DNA of 64,000 nt from Myxococcota bacterium (GCA_025054695.1 JANWZI010000004.1:1-64000); one strand, 5' to 3'; counted from the stretch's first letter, positions 41,014 through 51,129 are shown. Translations and numbers: made by a program. Notes: a model not told the origin generated them from the sequence alone.

Positions 41014-42347
41014 TCGCGCGGCGGCACGTGCGGGGCTGCGGCGCGCTCGTCGCGCTCGTCGCGCTCGCGACCGTGGGGCTCGGCCCTCAGCGTGTCCCGG
41101 CCCAGCAGTTTCGCCGTCCCGTCGCCTGCGACGGATGCATCGCCAACTGGTACTACTTCGACCACGACGGCGGAGGCGGGCTGCGCGACTGGGCCTGTCT
41201 GCGCAGCACGTACGACGGCCACCGGGGCAGCGACTTCTCGCTTCGCGGCGGGAACGCGGCGATTGACGCAGGGCACGACGTGGTGGCGGTGGCCGACGGC
41301 GTCGTCGTTTCCGTGCAGGACGGGCACTTCGACCGCTGCACGTCGTGTGGCGGCGATCGCTGCGGGCGCGGTTTCGGCTTCGGTTTCGGCAACCACGTCG
41401 TGATCGATCACGGCGAGCGTCGCGTCATCTACGCGCACCTGCGTACCGGTTCGGTGCGCGTCGGCCCCGGCGACACGGTGCGCTGCGGCCAGACGATCGG
41501 CCAGATCGGCAGTTCCGGCTGCAGCACCGGGGCGCACCTGCACCTCGAGGTGCGACCGCGCGGCGGCTCCTCCTCGACGGCCTACGATCCGTTCCAGGGC
41601 GACTGCTCGGCCGGGCCGAGCGCGTGGGTCGATCAGGGGCCGCACCGTGGGATGCCGTCGCCCGCCTGCGACGGCGAGCCGCCTCCGCCGACGTGTCCAC
41701 CTGGCACCTACCCCATCTGGACCTGCAACCCCGAGCGCACCGCGCGACGGCGCTGCATCGACGGCGCCGACGAGACGCAGGAGTGTCCGTGGGGCTGCAT
41801 CTCGATGCCCGTCGGCGTGGACGACGAATGCGCGGGGCCTCCCGACGCCGACGGCGACGGACACGACGCGACGGCGGACTGCGACGACGCCAACGCGTCG
41901 GTGTTTCCCGGGGCCGACGATCCGTGCGGCGACGGCGTCGATCAGGACTGCGTGGGGGGCGACGCGCCGTGCATGGAGGAGCCGGACGCCGGCGCCGGAG
42001 AAGAGGACGGGGGTGGCTCGAGCGCCGAAGACGTCGAGGCGGGTCCGATTCCCGCGGCCGACGCGAGCATCCCGGGCGCGGACCGCGGGCTCGAGGATAC
42101 GGAGGGCGGAACGCGCCGGCTCACGTCGCTCGCGGGAAGGTGCTCGTGCCGCGCAGTGGGTGTCGGCGCTGTCGGAACGGGGAACGCGTTCCTCGTCGTG
42201 GGCACGGCGGGACTGCTCGCGTCGCTGCGACGCACCCGATGGTACGGCGCACAGCGGGGGCGGCGGCCCGGTGCGCATGGCTCGCCCAAGACTCGGGCCG
42301 CCACGGTGTCCGATCCACGCGATGCACGAGCGCGGTGCGGTGCTTGA
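41010..42347 (+). CDS. M23 metallopeptidase with MopE-like motif and MYXO-CTERM-type tail
   Basis: The 445-residue protein starts at GTG (overlapping the previous stop) with a signal peptide. It has a LytM/M23 domain: HRGSDFSL, HVVIDHGERRVIYAHL and HLHLEVRP supply zinc ligands and the catalytic His. It is probably a peptidoglycan endopeptidase. Cys-rich segments follow, then a calcium- or copper-binding repeat (DADGDGHDATADCDDANASV) like MopE. A MYXO-CTERM-like segment (GRCSCRAVGVGAVGTGNAFL, then a hydrophobic stretch and Arg-rich tail) is next. About 30 unusual residues extend past that signal, so the true stop may be disturbed. Confidence 0.85.
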   Translation: MIARRHVRGCGALVALVALATVGLGPQRVPAQQFRRPVACDGCIANWYYFDHDGGGGLRDWACLRSTYDGHRGSDFSLRGGNAAIDAGHDVVAVADGVVVSVQDGHFDRCTSCGGDRCGRGFGFGFGNHVVIDHGERRVIYAHLRTGSVRVGPGDTVRCGQTIGQIGSSGCSTGAHLHLEVRPRGGSSSTAYDPFQGDCSAGPSAWVDQGPHRGMPSPACDGEPPPPTCPPGTYPIWTCNPERTARRRCIDGADETQECPWGCISMPVGVDDECAGPPDADGDGHDATADCDDANASVFPGADDPCGDGVDQDCVGGDAPCMEEPDAGAGEEDGGGSSAEDVEAGPIPAADASIPGADRGLEDTEGGTRRLTSLAGRCSCRAVGVGAVGTGNAFLVVGTAGLLASLRRTRWYGAQRGRRPGAHGSPKTRAATVSDPRDARARCGA

Positions 42348-42373
42348 TCCTGCCGCGAATCGATGGCTATCAT
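42344..42373 (+). promoter_or_regulatory. Sigma70-like promoter of the AgmX/GltJ-like gene
   Basis: TTGATC (42344-42349) and TATCAT (42368-42373) are 18 bases apart, at the end of the M23 gene. Predicted start of transcription near 42380 gives a leader of about 50 bases before 42431. Confidence 0.55.
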
Positions 42374-42430
42374 CCGCCGTCGTCTCTTCGGTGATCGCGC
42401 GCCCGTGACGGGAACGGAGCCCTCGAGCCC

Positions 42431-44242
42431 ATGAAGATCGTCTGTGACAGCTGCGGCGCCAAGTATTCCATCGCGGACGAGAAGGTCGCCGGCAAGGTAT
42501 TCAAGATCCGCTGCAAGAAGTGCCAGGCGGTGATCATCGTGCGGGGCGACCAGCCCGCCGCGTCCGAGGCGCCGGCCGCGCAACCGCCGGCCGACGCCGT
42601 CTGGCACGTCGTCGTCCAGGGAGAGCAGCAAGGGCCGTTCACGGTCGAGCAAATCGGCGAGATGCTCGGCGCGGGTACGATCGACTGGGACGCGTACGTC
42701 TGGCGCGAAGGGTTCGACGACTGGCTCGTCGCGCGCGACGTGCCCGAGCTCGTCGAGGCGATCACGGGTCAGGCCGCCACGCGGGTGGCCGCTGGGCCTC
42801 AGGGGCTGCAGGGAGGCGTCGCGGCAACTGCCGATCCGTTCGCGTCGTCTGGCGGCGGCGGCGCCGATCCGTTCGCGGGTGTGGGCGACTCCTTCGGAGG
42901 CGCGGTGACCGACTCGCCGTTCGCGCAGGCTCCGGCTCCCGCCGTGGCGGCGGGGGCTGCTCCGCGGCCCGCGCGTGCCGGCAAGGACGTCTTCGCCTCG
43001 GCGAGTGCCTTCGAAGCAGCCGGCGGCAGTGACGATGACGTCGTCGCGAGCGCACCGAGCCCGCGTCTGACGCCCGAGCGGATGACAGGGCAGCGCAACG
43101 AGAATTCGGTTCTTTTCTCGCTCGCGAATCTGCAGGCGCTCGCCACGGGTGGCAGCGCGCCCGCGACGGCATCCGTCGGAGCCGCGCGGCCCGGTCAGGC
43201 CGGTGGGGAGGGCTCCGGTCTCATCGACATCCGCGCCCTGGCGTCCGCCACGTCGAGCCCTGCCACGGCCGCGCGCAAGGACGCCGTCGACGACCTGCTG
43301 TCCATCGGCACGGGGTCGCCTCTGGGAAGCGCGCTCGGCGCTCCGGTGCTCGCGCCCGTCGTGCAGGAGCCGAAGAGCAACCGCACCGTTCTCTACGCGG
43401 TCGTCGGAGCGGCCGCAGTGGTGGCCATCGCGGCCATCGCGATCATTGCGGTGCTCCTGTCGCGTCCGAGCGAGCCGTCGGTGGCGCAGGCGCCGGTCAT
43501 GCCGCCATCCGGCACCGCCCCATCGGCGACGAACTCGATCACAGGCCCCGGTGCCGTTGCGCCGACGGGCGCTTCGGGCGAGGCAATGGGCGCAGCGGGT
43601 GGGGCATTGGCCGCTCCATCGTCGACCTCGACGAGTGCCGCCCCCCCACCCACGACCGCCCCCCAGGCCGCCGCGACCGAGCGCGAAGAGAGCGAACGTA
43701 CGGGCGGTGGGCGAGGCTCGCGACGGCGCGGAGGCGGTGGCGAGCCGGAGAGTCGGGGTTCGGGCAGTTCGTCTTCGAGCCCGACCGCGGCCAGCGAGCC
43801 AGCTCCATCGGCCGCAGGCGCGAGCAGCATGGCGTCCGGGGGCGCACGGTCGAGCGGCGGCGGAGGCGGCGGGATCGACGAGTTGCTCGACCGCGCCATC
43901 GGTGGCGCGGGGACGTCGATGGCCAGCCCGGCGCCGACGGCGATGGCCCCCCCGAGTCAGGACTCCGACCTCCCGGAGCAGCCGACGCGCGAGGTCGTTC
44001 TCAACGCGATGCGCGCGATCCAGGACCAGGTCGCGGCGTGCGGACAGGGACAGGCCCAGCGCGGTACCGCGATGACCAACGTGACCGTCTCGGGCGCCAC
44101 GGGACGGGTGACCGGCGCCGAGGTGACGGGGCAGTTCGCCGGCACGCCGGTCGGCTCCTGCGTCGCGCGCGCCGTGCGGGGCGCACGATTCCCGCGCTTC
44201 CGCCGCGACACGTTCTCGTTCTCGTTCCCCTTCCGCATCTGA
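42431..44242 (+). CDS. AgmX/GltJ-like protein (zinc finger, GYF, AgmX/PglI C-terminal domain)
   Basis: The 603-residue protein opens with an MJ0042-type zinc finger (Cys5, 8, 28, 31: CDSCGAKY...CKKCQ). A GYF domain (residues 58-110, WHVVVQGEQQGPFTVEQIG), long low-complexity linkers and a membrane helix (about 317-342) follow. It ends in an AgmX/PglI C-terminal domain (VLNAMRAIQDQVAACGQGQ). This is the plan of Myxococcus GltJ/AgmX, part of the gliding motility machine that interacts with MglA in the cytoplasm. It may serve motility or a related envelope complex here. No glt operon partners are next to it. Confidence 0.88.
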   Translation: MKIVCDSCGAKYSIADEKVAGKVFKIRCKKCQAVIIVRGDQPAASEAPAAQPPADAVWHVVVQGEQQGPFTVEQIGEMLGAGTIDWDAYVWREGFDDWLVARDVPELVEAITGQAATRVAAGPQGLQGGVAATADPFASSGGGGADPFAGVGDSFGGAVTDSPFAQAPAPAVAAGAAPRPARAGKDVFASASAFEAAGGSDDDVVASAPSPRLTPERMTGQRNENSVLFSLANLQALATGGSAPATASVGAARPGQAGGEGSGLIDIRALASATSSPATAARKDAVDDLLSIGTGSPLGSALGAPVLAPVVQEPKSNRTVLYAVVGAAAVVAIAAIAIIAVLLSRPSEPSVAQAPVMPPSGTAPSATNSITGPGAVAPTGASGEAMGAAGGALAAPSSTSTSAAPPPTTAPQAAATEREESERTGGGRGSRRRGGGGEPESRGSGSSSSSPTAASEPAPSAAGASSMASGGARSSGGGGGGIDELLDRAIGGAGTSMASPAPTAMAPPSQDSDLPEQPTREVVLNAMRAIQDQVAACGQGQAQRGTAMTNVTVSGATGRVTGAEVTGQFAGTPVGSCVARAVRGARFPRFRRDTFSFSFPFRI

Positions 44243-44429
44243 AGAGCCGGCCGGGCCCGGAGGGGGACGACGACGTAGCGCCACCCCTTACGCGGGTTGC
44301 AGCGTCACATCCACGCACTTCGCACCGCATCTCAGGCATCGCGTCGCGACTCGACCACGTCGAAGGAGGCAACGCCTTCCGATGCGATCGATGCATACGC
44401 GGGAGCCGAGCGGACGCTGAACCGCGCTG

Positions 44430-44537
44430 GAGACAGACGCGCTCCATCCCGCCCGCACCGATCTTGGCGACGATCTCGTAGCGTCCCGCGATGCGCGCTC
44501 CGGGCTCGAGCCCCTCGTCGCCGCCGTGCGTGCCCAC
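44430..44537 (-). pseudogene. Ser/Thr kinase N-terminal relic
   Basis: On the minus strand from a GTG at 44537 the peptide reads MGTHGGDEGLEPGARIAGRY then EIVAKIGAGGM, the opening and glycine loop of a Ser/Thr kinase. Similarity stops at once after the glycine loop and no kinase motif follows in any frame to 44243. This is a truncated remnant. The rest of the 394-base gap 44243-44636 holds nothing recognised. Confidence 0.6.
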
Positions 44538-44636
44538 CGCGCTCCGAGACGACGATTCCGCACGTCGCTCATCGCGGGCGCTGCGCCCGGCGACCGCAGC
44601 CCAGAGGCGGCCTGGGGTGGTCGCCCTGCCGTGCGA

Positions 44637-45896
44637 TCAGCCGTCGGCGCGTGCCCGGTAGGCCTCGATCAGGATGTCCGCCGTCTCGGGGCGCATGATG
44701 CGCGGATCGGGCCGCTGCCCGGCGAGCAGCATCTCGCGGATGCGGGTGCCGGAGATGCTCACCGGCTTCTCGTCGGGGTGGTTGTCCGTCAGATCGACGC
44801 GCCCGATCGACTCGTAATACGCCGCGTAGCCCACGGGCAGCGGCTCGATGGCCAGCTCACCCCCGAGCGCCGAGAAGACCTGTTGCGCGTCGAAATCGCC
44901 CCAGATGGGCGTGCCGTCGCGGTAGGGGGCGTCGGCGTGCTTGCGGCCGATCACGATGTGGCTGAAGCCGTGGTTTTGCCGGTAGATGGCGTGCATGACG
45001 GCCTCGGACGGACCGCCGTAGTACATGCGCATGTCGAGACCGACGAGCGCGAAGACGTCGTGCAGCTCGTATCCGACGCGTTCCCACAACGCGCGGTCCA
45101 CGTCGCCCTGTCCGAGCAGCTTGCGACGCAGCAGCACCTCGTAGGTCTTCATGCGCGTCTCGGCGTCGACGTCGTCCCCTTTGAGCTGCCCGACGAGCGG
45201 CTGGAGCACGACGCCGGCGAACAGGCCGCGGCGCGTGAGCGTCTCGACGCCGTACACGAGCGCGTACTCGTGCGCACGGTGCAGGGGATTGCGCGTCTGG
45301 AAGGCCAGCGCGGCCTCCCAGCGGCGCGTGGCGATGAGCGCGCGCGTCTGCAGCGGCGAGAGCAGGTACTGCCCGAACCGGACGTCGTACGGAGCGGGAA
45401 ACATCGAGACGCGCCCGCCGACCAGATGGGTGCGCGCGTCGCCGAGCGCGATGTCGGCGCCGGGGTGATCGGTGCGGCGCGTGCGGTAGATCCGTTCGAT
45501 CCAGCGCGCCTTGTCCCACGCGTAGACGGACTCGACCTCGAGAACCCCGGCGAGCTGGCCCTGCGCGTCGTACAACGCGGCCGGCCGGCCGCGAATCAGG
45601 CGCCGAGCCTCCTCCTCGTGCACGGGCAGCGCGATGGGAATGGTCCATGCGAAGCGGCGCCCACCCCGCACGATGTGCCCTTCGGCGAGCACGCGGTCGT
45701 ATTCCTCGTCGACCATCGGCCCCTCGAGCGGCGAGAGCGTTCCGTCGGCGATGCGACGCAGCGTCGTCAGCTCCGCCTCCTCGACGAGCACCTTGGGCCA
45801 GCCGGCGGCCTCGGCCGCGAGCGCGGGCCGGCGCGACAGCGGCAGCGTGCGATCCACGGGCTGATCCAGCCCGCCGTGAACGGGAACGAGCGGCAC
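44637..45896 (-). CDS. sat: Sulfate adenylyltransferase (ATP sulfurylase)
   Basis: The 419-residue enzyme has an N-terminal PUA-like domain and the catalytic motifs [11 protein letters not shown] (HxxH) and IGRKHADAP. It also has the C-terminal [11 protein letters not shown] segment. It activates sulfate with ATP to adenosine 5'-phosphosulfate for assimilation. Length is normal. The start is GTG at 45896. No APS kinase or reductase gene is adjacent, so it is not in a visible sulfate operon. Confidence 0.95.
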   Translation of the reverse strand: MPLVPVHGGLDQPVDRTLPLSRRPALAAEAAGWPKVLVEEAELTTLRRIADGTLSPLEGPMVDEEYDRVLAEGHIVRGGRRFAWTIPIALPVHEEEARRLIRGRPAALYDAQGQLAGVLEVESVYAWDKARWIERIYRTRRTDHPGADIALGDARTHLVGGRVSMFPAPYDVRFGQYLLSPLQTRALIATRRWEAALAFQTRNPLHRAHEYALVYGVETLTRRGLFAGVVLQPLVGQLKGDDVDAETRMKTYEVLLRRKLLGQGDVDRALWERVGYELHDVFALVGLDMRMYYGGPSEAVMHAIYRQNHGFSHIVIGRKHADAPYRDGTPIWGDFDAQQVFSALGGELAIEPLPVGYAAYYESIGRVDLTDNHPDEKPVSISGTRIREMLLAGQRPDPRIMRPETADILIEAYRARADG

Positions 45897-45988
45897 GGCT
45901 CTCCTCCTGTCGGGCGCGGCCTATGGACGCCTTCGGCGGCCCCGTCAAGCAGGCGCGGTGGCTGCGGGGTTCGTCGATCTCGGCGGGA

Positions 45989-46283
45989 GGCTCGGGCTCG
46001 GACTCGGTGTCCGACTCGGTCTCGGACTCGGACTCGGACTCGGACTTGGGCTCGGCCTCAGGCTCAGGCTCAGGCTCGGACTCGGGCTCGGACTCGGAGT
46101 CGGGCTCGGTCTCGAACTCGGTCTCGGACTCGGACTCGGGCTCGGGCTCGAACTCGGGCTCAGGCTCCGACTCGGGCTCGGACTCGGTCCCGGTCTCGGT
46201 CTCGGTCTCGGTCTCAGGCCCCAACTCGGACTCGGGCTCAGGCTCAGGCTCGGGCTCGGACTCGGGCTCGGGCTCGGTCTCGC
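45989..46283 (+). repeat. Hexanucleotide array H (TCGGNC), the longest
   Basis: About 49 tandem units of TCGGNC in one block of 295 bases, with scattered variants such as TCAGGC and TCGGAG. It lies between sat and the VWA lipoprotein gene, ending ten bases before the latter's stop codon. Every one of the 397 bases 45897-46293 outside it is unremarkable. One reading frame gives a (Leu-Gly) polymer, another (Ser-Asp/Gly). Confidence 0.9.
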
Positions 46284-46293
46284 CCCGGCCCCG

Positions 46294-47916
46294 TCACGGT
46301 CGCGTCGGGTCGACGCACTCCATGTCGGCGCAAAAGCCGAGGTCCTCGCGACACACGGACCCCGCCGGACACGCGCGCCCCGGCCCCGCGCACGGAATCG
46401 CGTCCGGCTGGCAGTAGAGCCGCAGCTCGACGCCAGGCCGTCGCGAGCCGGGCGCCCACGCGATCTGTCCGCGTCCGGGCGGGCACAACCGCCGCACCTC
46501 GTCCGACGTCCAGTCGAAGTACCAGCCCGCGCCACCGGACGGCCGACCATCGGCGTCCACGGGCAGTTGCGCGACGCGGCAACGCGTGCGGCCGTCCGAG
46601 TCGCGTCCGACGAGCTGGCGTCCCGGCACCCCGCAGTCCGGCGCGTCGGACAGCTCGTGCAGCTCGCACGGCACGCGCCCCTCGATGTCCGGAGCCAGAT
46701 CCCGCTCGATGCACGAGACGGCGAGCACCTGACCGATGCGGGCCACGATCGCGCGTGCGACGGGCGTGAAGTCCGCCTGACAGATGGACTGGACGATGCC
46801 GTGCGAGGCCCCTCCCGAAGGCACACTGCGGCCGCTGCCGTCGAGTCCCGTCTGCAACGCGGAGGCCACGGCCACGATGCGCCGTGGCGGCATCGCGACA
46901 CCCCGCCCGGGCACGTCGCAGCTCGGCACCAGACCCATCCCGGACGGATCGGGCCGCTCCTGCATGCGCGGGTCCGCGAGGATGCGCGCGAAGTAATCGT
47001 ACGTCTCCGGCGGCGGATCCCCGACGCCGTCGACGAGGTCGACGGGAACGCCGGTGATCGCCGCGAACAGCAACAAACCGGGCTCGTCCGCGCGCAACGC
47101 GCGAAGCCCGTCGACGTATCGCGCAATCGGATGCACCGCCGACGGATAGAGGAAGCAGCGCAGGTTCATGTCGCCGGGGTAGACGGTCGTGAACGGCGCG
47201 AACAGCTCGGGGTCGGCGACCGAACAGTCCTCTTCGTCCGTGAGCATGACGATCGCGAGCAGCGAGTCGGGGCGCAGGAACCCCGCGTTGGCCCCGTCGC
47301 CGTGTCCTCGTGTCCCTGCCTGGAAGCGCAGCGGCGAGCTCGACGGCGTCAGCGCCTTCAGAACGGCCTCGAGCTGTTGCTCGAATCCGCAGCCGCCGGT
47401 GCCGCGGCGCGCGACGCACGAGACGTCGCGCGCGAACGCGTCGGGCTCCACGCCCGGGGAGTACGACAGGACGCTCGGGTAGCGCGGACCGCAGCCCCGG
47501 CCCACCGGCGCGTCGGTGCGCAGCACGCCATCGTCGCCGAATAACGGCTCGTGACACGTGGGCACTCTGTGACCGCCGGTGCCCATGTCGGGCGTGATGA
47601 CCCCCACGTGCAGGTCCTGCACGGGACGAAAATCCACAACGCCGTCGTCGTCCGCGTCCCCCGTGACCAGCGCGCGCACCAGGCGCGGGATCTGCTCGGC
47701 GAGCGAGGCCTGCTCCTCGGCCATCGAGCCGGAGTTGTCGACCATCAGCAGCAGGTCGACGCGATCGACCTCACGCACCGTCTCGCGCCGGACCGATTCG
47801 ACCGCCTCGAGATGGCACCAGGCATCCGGCCTCTCGTGCGACAGGTAACAGCCCGTGGCCGCCCAGAGCGCGACGGCGGCGCCGCGACGAGCGAACCGTA
47901 TTTCCGAGTGCATCAT
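46294..47916 (-). CDS. VWA-domain lipoprotein
   Basis: The 540-residue product starts MMHSEIRFARRGAAVALWAA with a lipobox TGC (Cys23). A von Willebrand A domain with the MIDAS motif DNSGSM (60-65) follows, with acidic loops typical of myxobacterial surface lipoproteins. The C-terminal part is Cys-rich. It probably binds a divalent metal and mediates protein contacts at the cell surface. Its start overlaps the end of the DUF499 frame (ATGATG), because that frame runs through array I. Whether it belongs to the island is doubtful. Confidence 0.8.
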   Translation of the reverse strand: MMHSEIRFARRGAAVALWAATGCYLSHERPDAWCHLEAVESVRRETVREVDRVDLLLMVDNSGSMAEEQASLAEQIPRLVRALVTGDADDDGVVDFRPVQDLHVGVITPDMGTGGHRVPTCHEPLFGDDGVLRTDAPVGRGCGPRYPSVLSYSPGVEPDAFARDVSCVARRGTGGCGFEQQLEAVLKALTPSSSPLRFQAGTRGHGDGANAGFLRPDSLLAIVMLTDEEDCSVADPELFAPFTTVYPGDMNLRCFLYPSAVHPIARYVDGLRALRADEPGLLLFAAITGVPVDLVDGVGDPPPETYDYFARILADPRMQERPDPSGMGLVPSCDVPGRGVAMPPRRIVAVASALQTGLDGSGRSVPSGGASHGIVQSICQADFTPVARAIVARIGQVLAVSCIERDLAPDIEGRVPCELHELSDAPDCGVPGRQLVGRDSDGRTRCRVAQLPVDADGRPSGGAGWYFDWTSDEVRRLCPPGRGQIAWAPGSRRPGVELRLYCQPDAIPCAGPGRACPAGSVCREDLGFCADMECVDPTRP

Positions 47917-50900
47917 CGGAGCCCCGTTTCCACCTCGAGGATGGCGCGGTCGGGACCCTTCGTCGAATGGCCTCGACGTTTGCCACGGTCCTTCGAGGCC
48001 TCGATTCGCGTTCCGCGTCCGCGTCCGAGCCCGAGTCCGACTCCGAGCCGGAGCCCGATTCCGATTCCAAGTCCGATTCCGAGCCCGAGCCAAAGCCTGA
48101 GTCCGAGGGCCGCGCGGGGCTTCGACGCGCCCGCCGCGCTTGGGTCACTCGATCTCGCCTGGCACGCCATCTGGAGCTCATCGAGGAGCGTGCGCAACTC
48201 GGTGACGAGCATTTGCGCCGCGTCGCTGGATACCTTCACCGTGAAGTCCACACCGACGTCGATCCCGCCGCCCTGCGCGTGCGTCCTGAGCTTGGGCCAC
48301 AGCCTCACGCCCAGACGATTCCAGGATTCCGAGGGAATGCGCCCACGTACGCGGAGGGTGCGCAGCTCCGCGCTCGGCCCCGACTCGTATCGAATTTCCG
48401 CCTGCTCGGCCGTGCCGCTCGGTGCAGCGAAAGGCCGCGGGTCGCGGGCCGGCTCCGGCCCCGGGACGGCCGAAAGGGGCGCCTGCACCGCAGCGCCCGA
48501 TTTGAGCCTCCTGGCCTCGTCGCGGCGGAGCAGGAACAGCCCCGGCTCGAACGCGACCTCGTCGGGGGAGAGCGGTTCCTCGAACCAGACGCGGTCGTAG
48601 CCCCCGTCGGCCCGCGGCCCCGAGGCCAGGCCGAACTCCCCCTTTTGGACGAGCTCGACGATCTTGGCGCGAAGCACGGCCTCCGGGTTCTCGAGGCGCG
48701 TGAGCGAGCCGTCGAGGAAGCTCTGTCGCAAACTCGGCAACGCCCAGGCCCCCGAAGCGCGCAGCGCCGGCGGCCAGTTGCGATCGAGGTAGCCGGCGCC
48801 GATGGACGCGCTCACCAAAGCCTCGGATTGGAGGGCCGCGAGCACGCGCGCACCGAGCGTGACGTGCGCCGAGACATGACCCGCGCCGAGGTCGAGGACC
48901 CGTAGCCCGTCGGGTTCCTGGGGATCGGCGAGCACCACGTAGCGATACGACGCCCACACCTCGTCGCGCGCCGCCTCGCCGGCCTCCCGCAGGCTCGTTC
49001 TCAATTCCTCGCGCTGGCTCGCGCCGAGCTCGTCCCCCAGCACCCCCTCCGCCACCTCCCGCTCGACGCGCTTCCACGCGAGCTCGAGCTCGACCTTCTC
49101 CTGAAGCTCGCGCCCCGGTTTTTTGACGCACCAAACGAGTGCCGCGGGGTACAGGCGTGGCGCATTGCCACGCCGTTTCGTCCACTCCGCGATCTGCGCG
49201 CGCAGCGGTTCGCCCCCCGTCCACGCGCGATCGGGATCGACGACGACGAGCGTCAGACGCGGTCCATCGGGCACGTCGGCCCCGTCGGCGGGAAACGTCA
49301 CGACGGGCACCGGTGCGCCGCGCCGGAACTGCTCCTCGACGAGCTTGCGGACGGCCGGCTTGACGTCCTTCTCCTCGTCGAGCGAGGCGCGCCGGTCGTT
49401 GACGACTTTCTTGAGCGTGAACTGATGGCCGATTCGGAAGCCGTCCGTCCCCACCCGCCGGACGTAATAGGCGCGCTCCTGCAAGGCCGTCGCGGCGTTG
49501 TCGATCGAGGTCGTGTCGAGCCCCGGCTCGCCCAGCGCGAAGCGCAGCTCCGGCAAATGGGCACTCTTATCCGTTTGGCCGCCGGACGATTCGCACAGAA
49601 TCGCCGTGCCCACGCGCCGATGGATGTCGCGCAGCGGCCCGCGGTGGTCCGCGTCGAGCGCCCGCGCGTGCGCGTGCTCGCCGGCGATGTCCGCTTCGAT
49701 CGCCACGACGAGCCGCGACTCGCCGAGCTGGCCGAGCACGACGCTGCGGAAACCGGGCTCGTCGAGCGGCGCCGAGCCCAGCGTGATGAGCGGCTCGTTG
49801 CGCGCCTTGCGAAAGCCGTCGGCCGCGGCGAACGCGACCCACTGCGCCAGCATCGCGAGCGTGCCGCGCGTCTGTTGGTACTGCGGCAACGATTGCCACT
49901 TGCGTTGAAAGACCGACAGCGTGGCCGGATGAAACGGATACGACGCCTCGAAGCGCCGCGCGAGCTGCTCCCGCGCCTTGGCCTCAGTCGCGGCGGAGTC
50001 GACGGCCGTCCATTCGGGCGGCAACTGGGCGCGGCGCTCGAAGCACCAGTCGGCGAATTGGCGCGCGACGTGTCGGCGCGTGCGCTCGCCGCCGAGGTCC
50101 TCGAACAGCCGCCGGCGCACGACCTCGGCGATCTCGGCTTCGTCGTTGACGATGAGGTCCCGGGCGACGCGCCGCACCACTTTGGCGATGCGATCTTGCC
50201 ACTGCACGTCCCAATCGGTCATCTCGACCTGGCTCCGCGGCAGGGAAACGACGCACGCGCCGTGCGTAATGCTCGTCGCCGCCACGGTTAGATTCTGGAT
50301 GAAGGCGTGAAACGGCTCCGCGTGAGCCCGGTGTCGATTGATGTAGTTGAGCACCTCGTCGAAGAGCACGAGCACGGGCGCGTCGGCGGCGGCGAACAGC
50401 CGGGAAATCGCCTCGGTGCCGGGCGCGGTCGTCTTCGCCGCCGGGCCGAGCGCCGCGACCCCTGCTTCCCCCGCGAGCTGGAGCGCGAGATCGATCCACG
50501 GCGTCTCGACACCCGGCTTCGGGTCCCACGCGTTGCCGACGAACACCGCCACCTTGGCCTTCGGCACGATCGCCAGCCCCGCCTCGCGCAGCATGTCGGC
50601 CACGCCCGGCAGACTCGCCGCCGCCTCGCCGTGCTTGGCGAGGTGATAGAGCGCGGTCAACGTGTGCGTCTTGCCGCCGCCGAACTGCGTGATGAGCGTG
50701 AGAACGGGCGCCGTGCTCGCGGTGCGCCCGGCCAGCCGCTGCAGCACCATCGCGCAGTGCTGCCGCAGCGCGCGGGTGAAGCACGTGCGCGCGAAAAACT
50801 GGACCGGATCGCGGTAATCCTCGGGGGCCGTGCCGGCGACGACCTGCTCGAGCGCGATCGCGAACTCGTCGGGATTGAACGAGCGCCCTTCTCGGACTTC

Positions 50901-50936
50901 TTTGCGCAGTGTGCAGACGCGGTACCAGGGTTCCAT
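47913..50936 (-). CDS. DUF499-family AAA ATPase (defence-associated)
   Basis: The 1007-residue protein begins MEPWYRVCTLRKEVREGRSF. Walker A is QFGGGKT (residues 86-90 GGGKT) and Walker B is LFDEV (191-195). The family (PF04465, DUF499) is known from predicted defence clusters beside DUF1156 methyltransferases and helicases. It likely uses ATP to drive DNA recognition or restriction. The last 81 residues (from about 927), including a Gly-Leu/Ile polymer, are encoded by array I and flanking DNA, so the normal stop seems lost. The stop overlaps the VWA start. The gene follows the DUF1156 gene after 193 bases. Confidence 0.8.
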   Translation of the reverse strand: MEPWYRVCTLRKEVREGRSFNPDEFAIALEQVVAGTAPEDYRDPVQFFARTCFTRALRQHCAMVLQRLAGRTASTAPVLTLITQFGGGKTHTLTALYHLAKHGEAAASLPGVADMLREAGLAIVPKAKVAVFVGNAWDPKPGVETPWIDLALQLAGEAGVAALGPAAKTTAPGTEAISRLFAAADAPVLVLFDEVLNYINRHRAHAEPFHAFIQNLTVAATSITHGACVVSLPRSQVEMTDWDVQWQDRIAKVVRRVARDLIVNDEAEIAEVVRRRLFEDLGGERTRRHVARQFADWCFERRAQLPPEWTAVDSAATEAKAREQLARRFEASYPFHPATLSVFQRKWQSLPQYQQTRGTLAMLAQWVAFAAADGFRKARNEPLITLGSAPLDEPGFRSVVLGQLGESRLVVAIEADIAGEHAHARALDADHRGPLRDIHRRVGTAILCESSGGQTDKSAHLPELRFALGEPGLDTTSIDNAATALQERAYYVRRVGTDGFRIGHQFTLKKVVNDRRASLDEEKDVKPAVRKLVEEQFRRGAPVPVVTFPADGADVPDGPRLTLVVVDPDRAWTGGEPLRAQIAEWTKRRGNAPRLYPAALVWCVKKPGRELQEKVELELAWKRVEREVAEGVLGDELGASQREELRTSLREAGEAARDEVWASYRYVVLADPQEPDGLRVLDLGAGHVSAHVTLGARVLAALQSEALVSASIGAGYLDRNWPPALRASGAWALPSLRQSFLDGSLTRLENPEAVLRAKIVELVQKGEFGLASGPRADGGYDRVWFEEPLSPDEVAFEPGLFLLRRDEARRLKSGAAVQAPLSAVPGPEPARDPRPFAAPSGTAEQAEIRYESGPSAELRTLRVRGRIPSESWNRLGVRLWPKLRTHAQGGGIDVGVDFTVKVSSDAAQMLVTELRTLLDELQMACQARSSDPSAAGASKPRAALGLRLWLGLGIGLGIGIGLRLGVGLGLGRGRGTRIEASKDRGKRRGHSTKGPDRAILEVETGLR
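48011..48108 (-). repeat. Hexanucleotide array I (TCGGNC on the minus strand)
   Basis: About sixteen units (GNCCGA seen on plus) fall inside the 3' end of the DUF499 frame and are translated there as a Gly-Leu/Ile polymer. It is degenerate at its ends. Confidence 0.85.
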
Positions 50937-51129
50937 GCAATCGCTCCAATCGATCGGCAGGCGCGGCGGACGGCGGTTCGGCCACGCCGGGGCACGCCTC
51001 GAGCCCGTTTCCGAGCCGTGAGCTGGCGAGCCGCACCCGTGAGGTGGGCTCGAGTGTACGCGTACGGCCGCGGCGCGTCGATGCGCGCGAGGCCGACGAG
51101 TGCCGAGCGAAGCGCCGCGCCACGCACGG

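Noticed and set aside
45989..46283. CRISPR array
   Set aside because: The unit is six bases with no spacers.
45958..47544. Plus-strand protein with Leu-Gly polymer
   Set aside because: The start is array H translated in one frame, the rest is antisense to the VWA gene.
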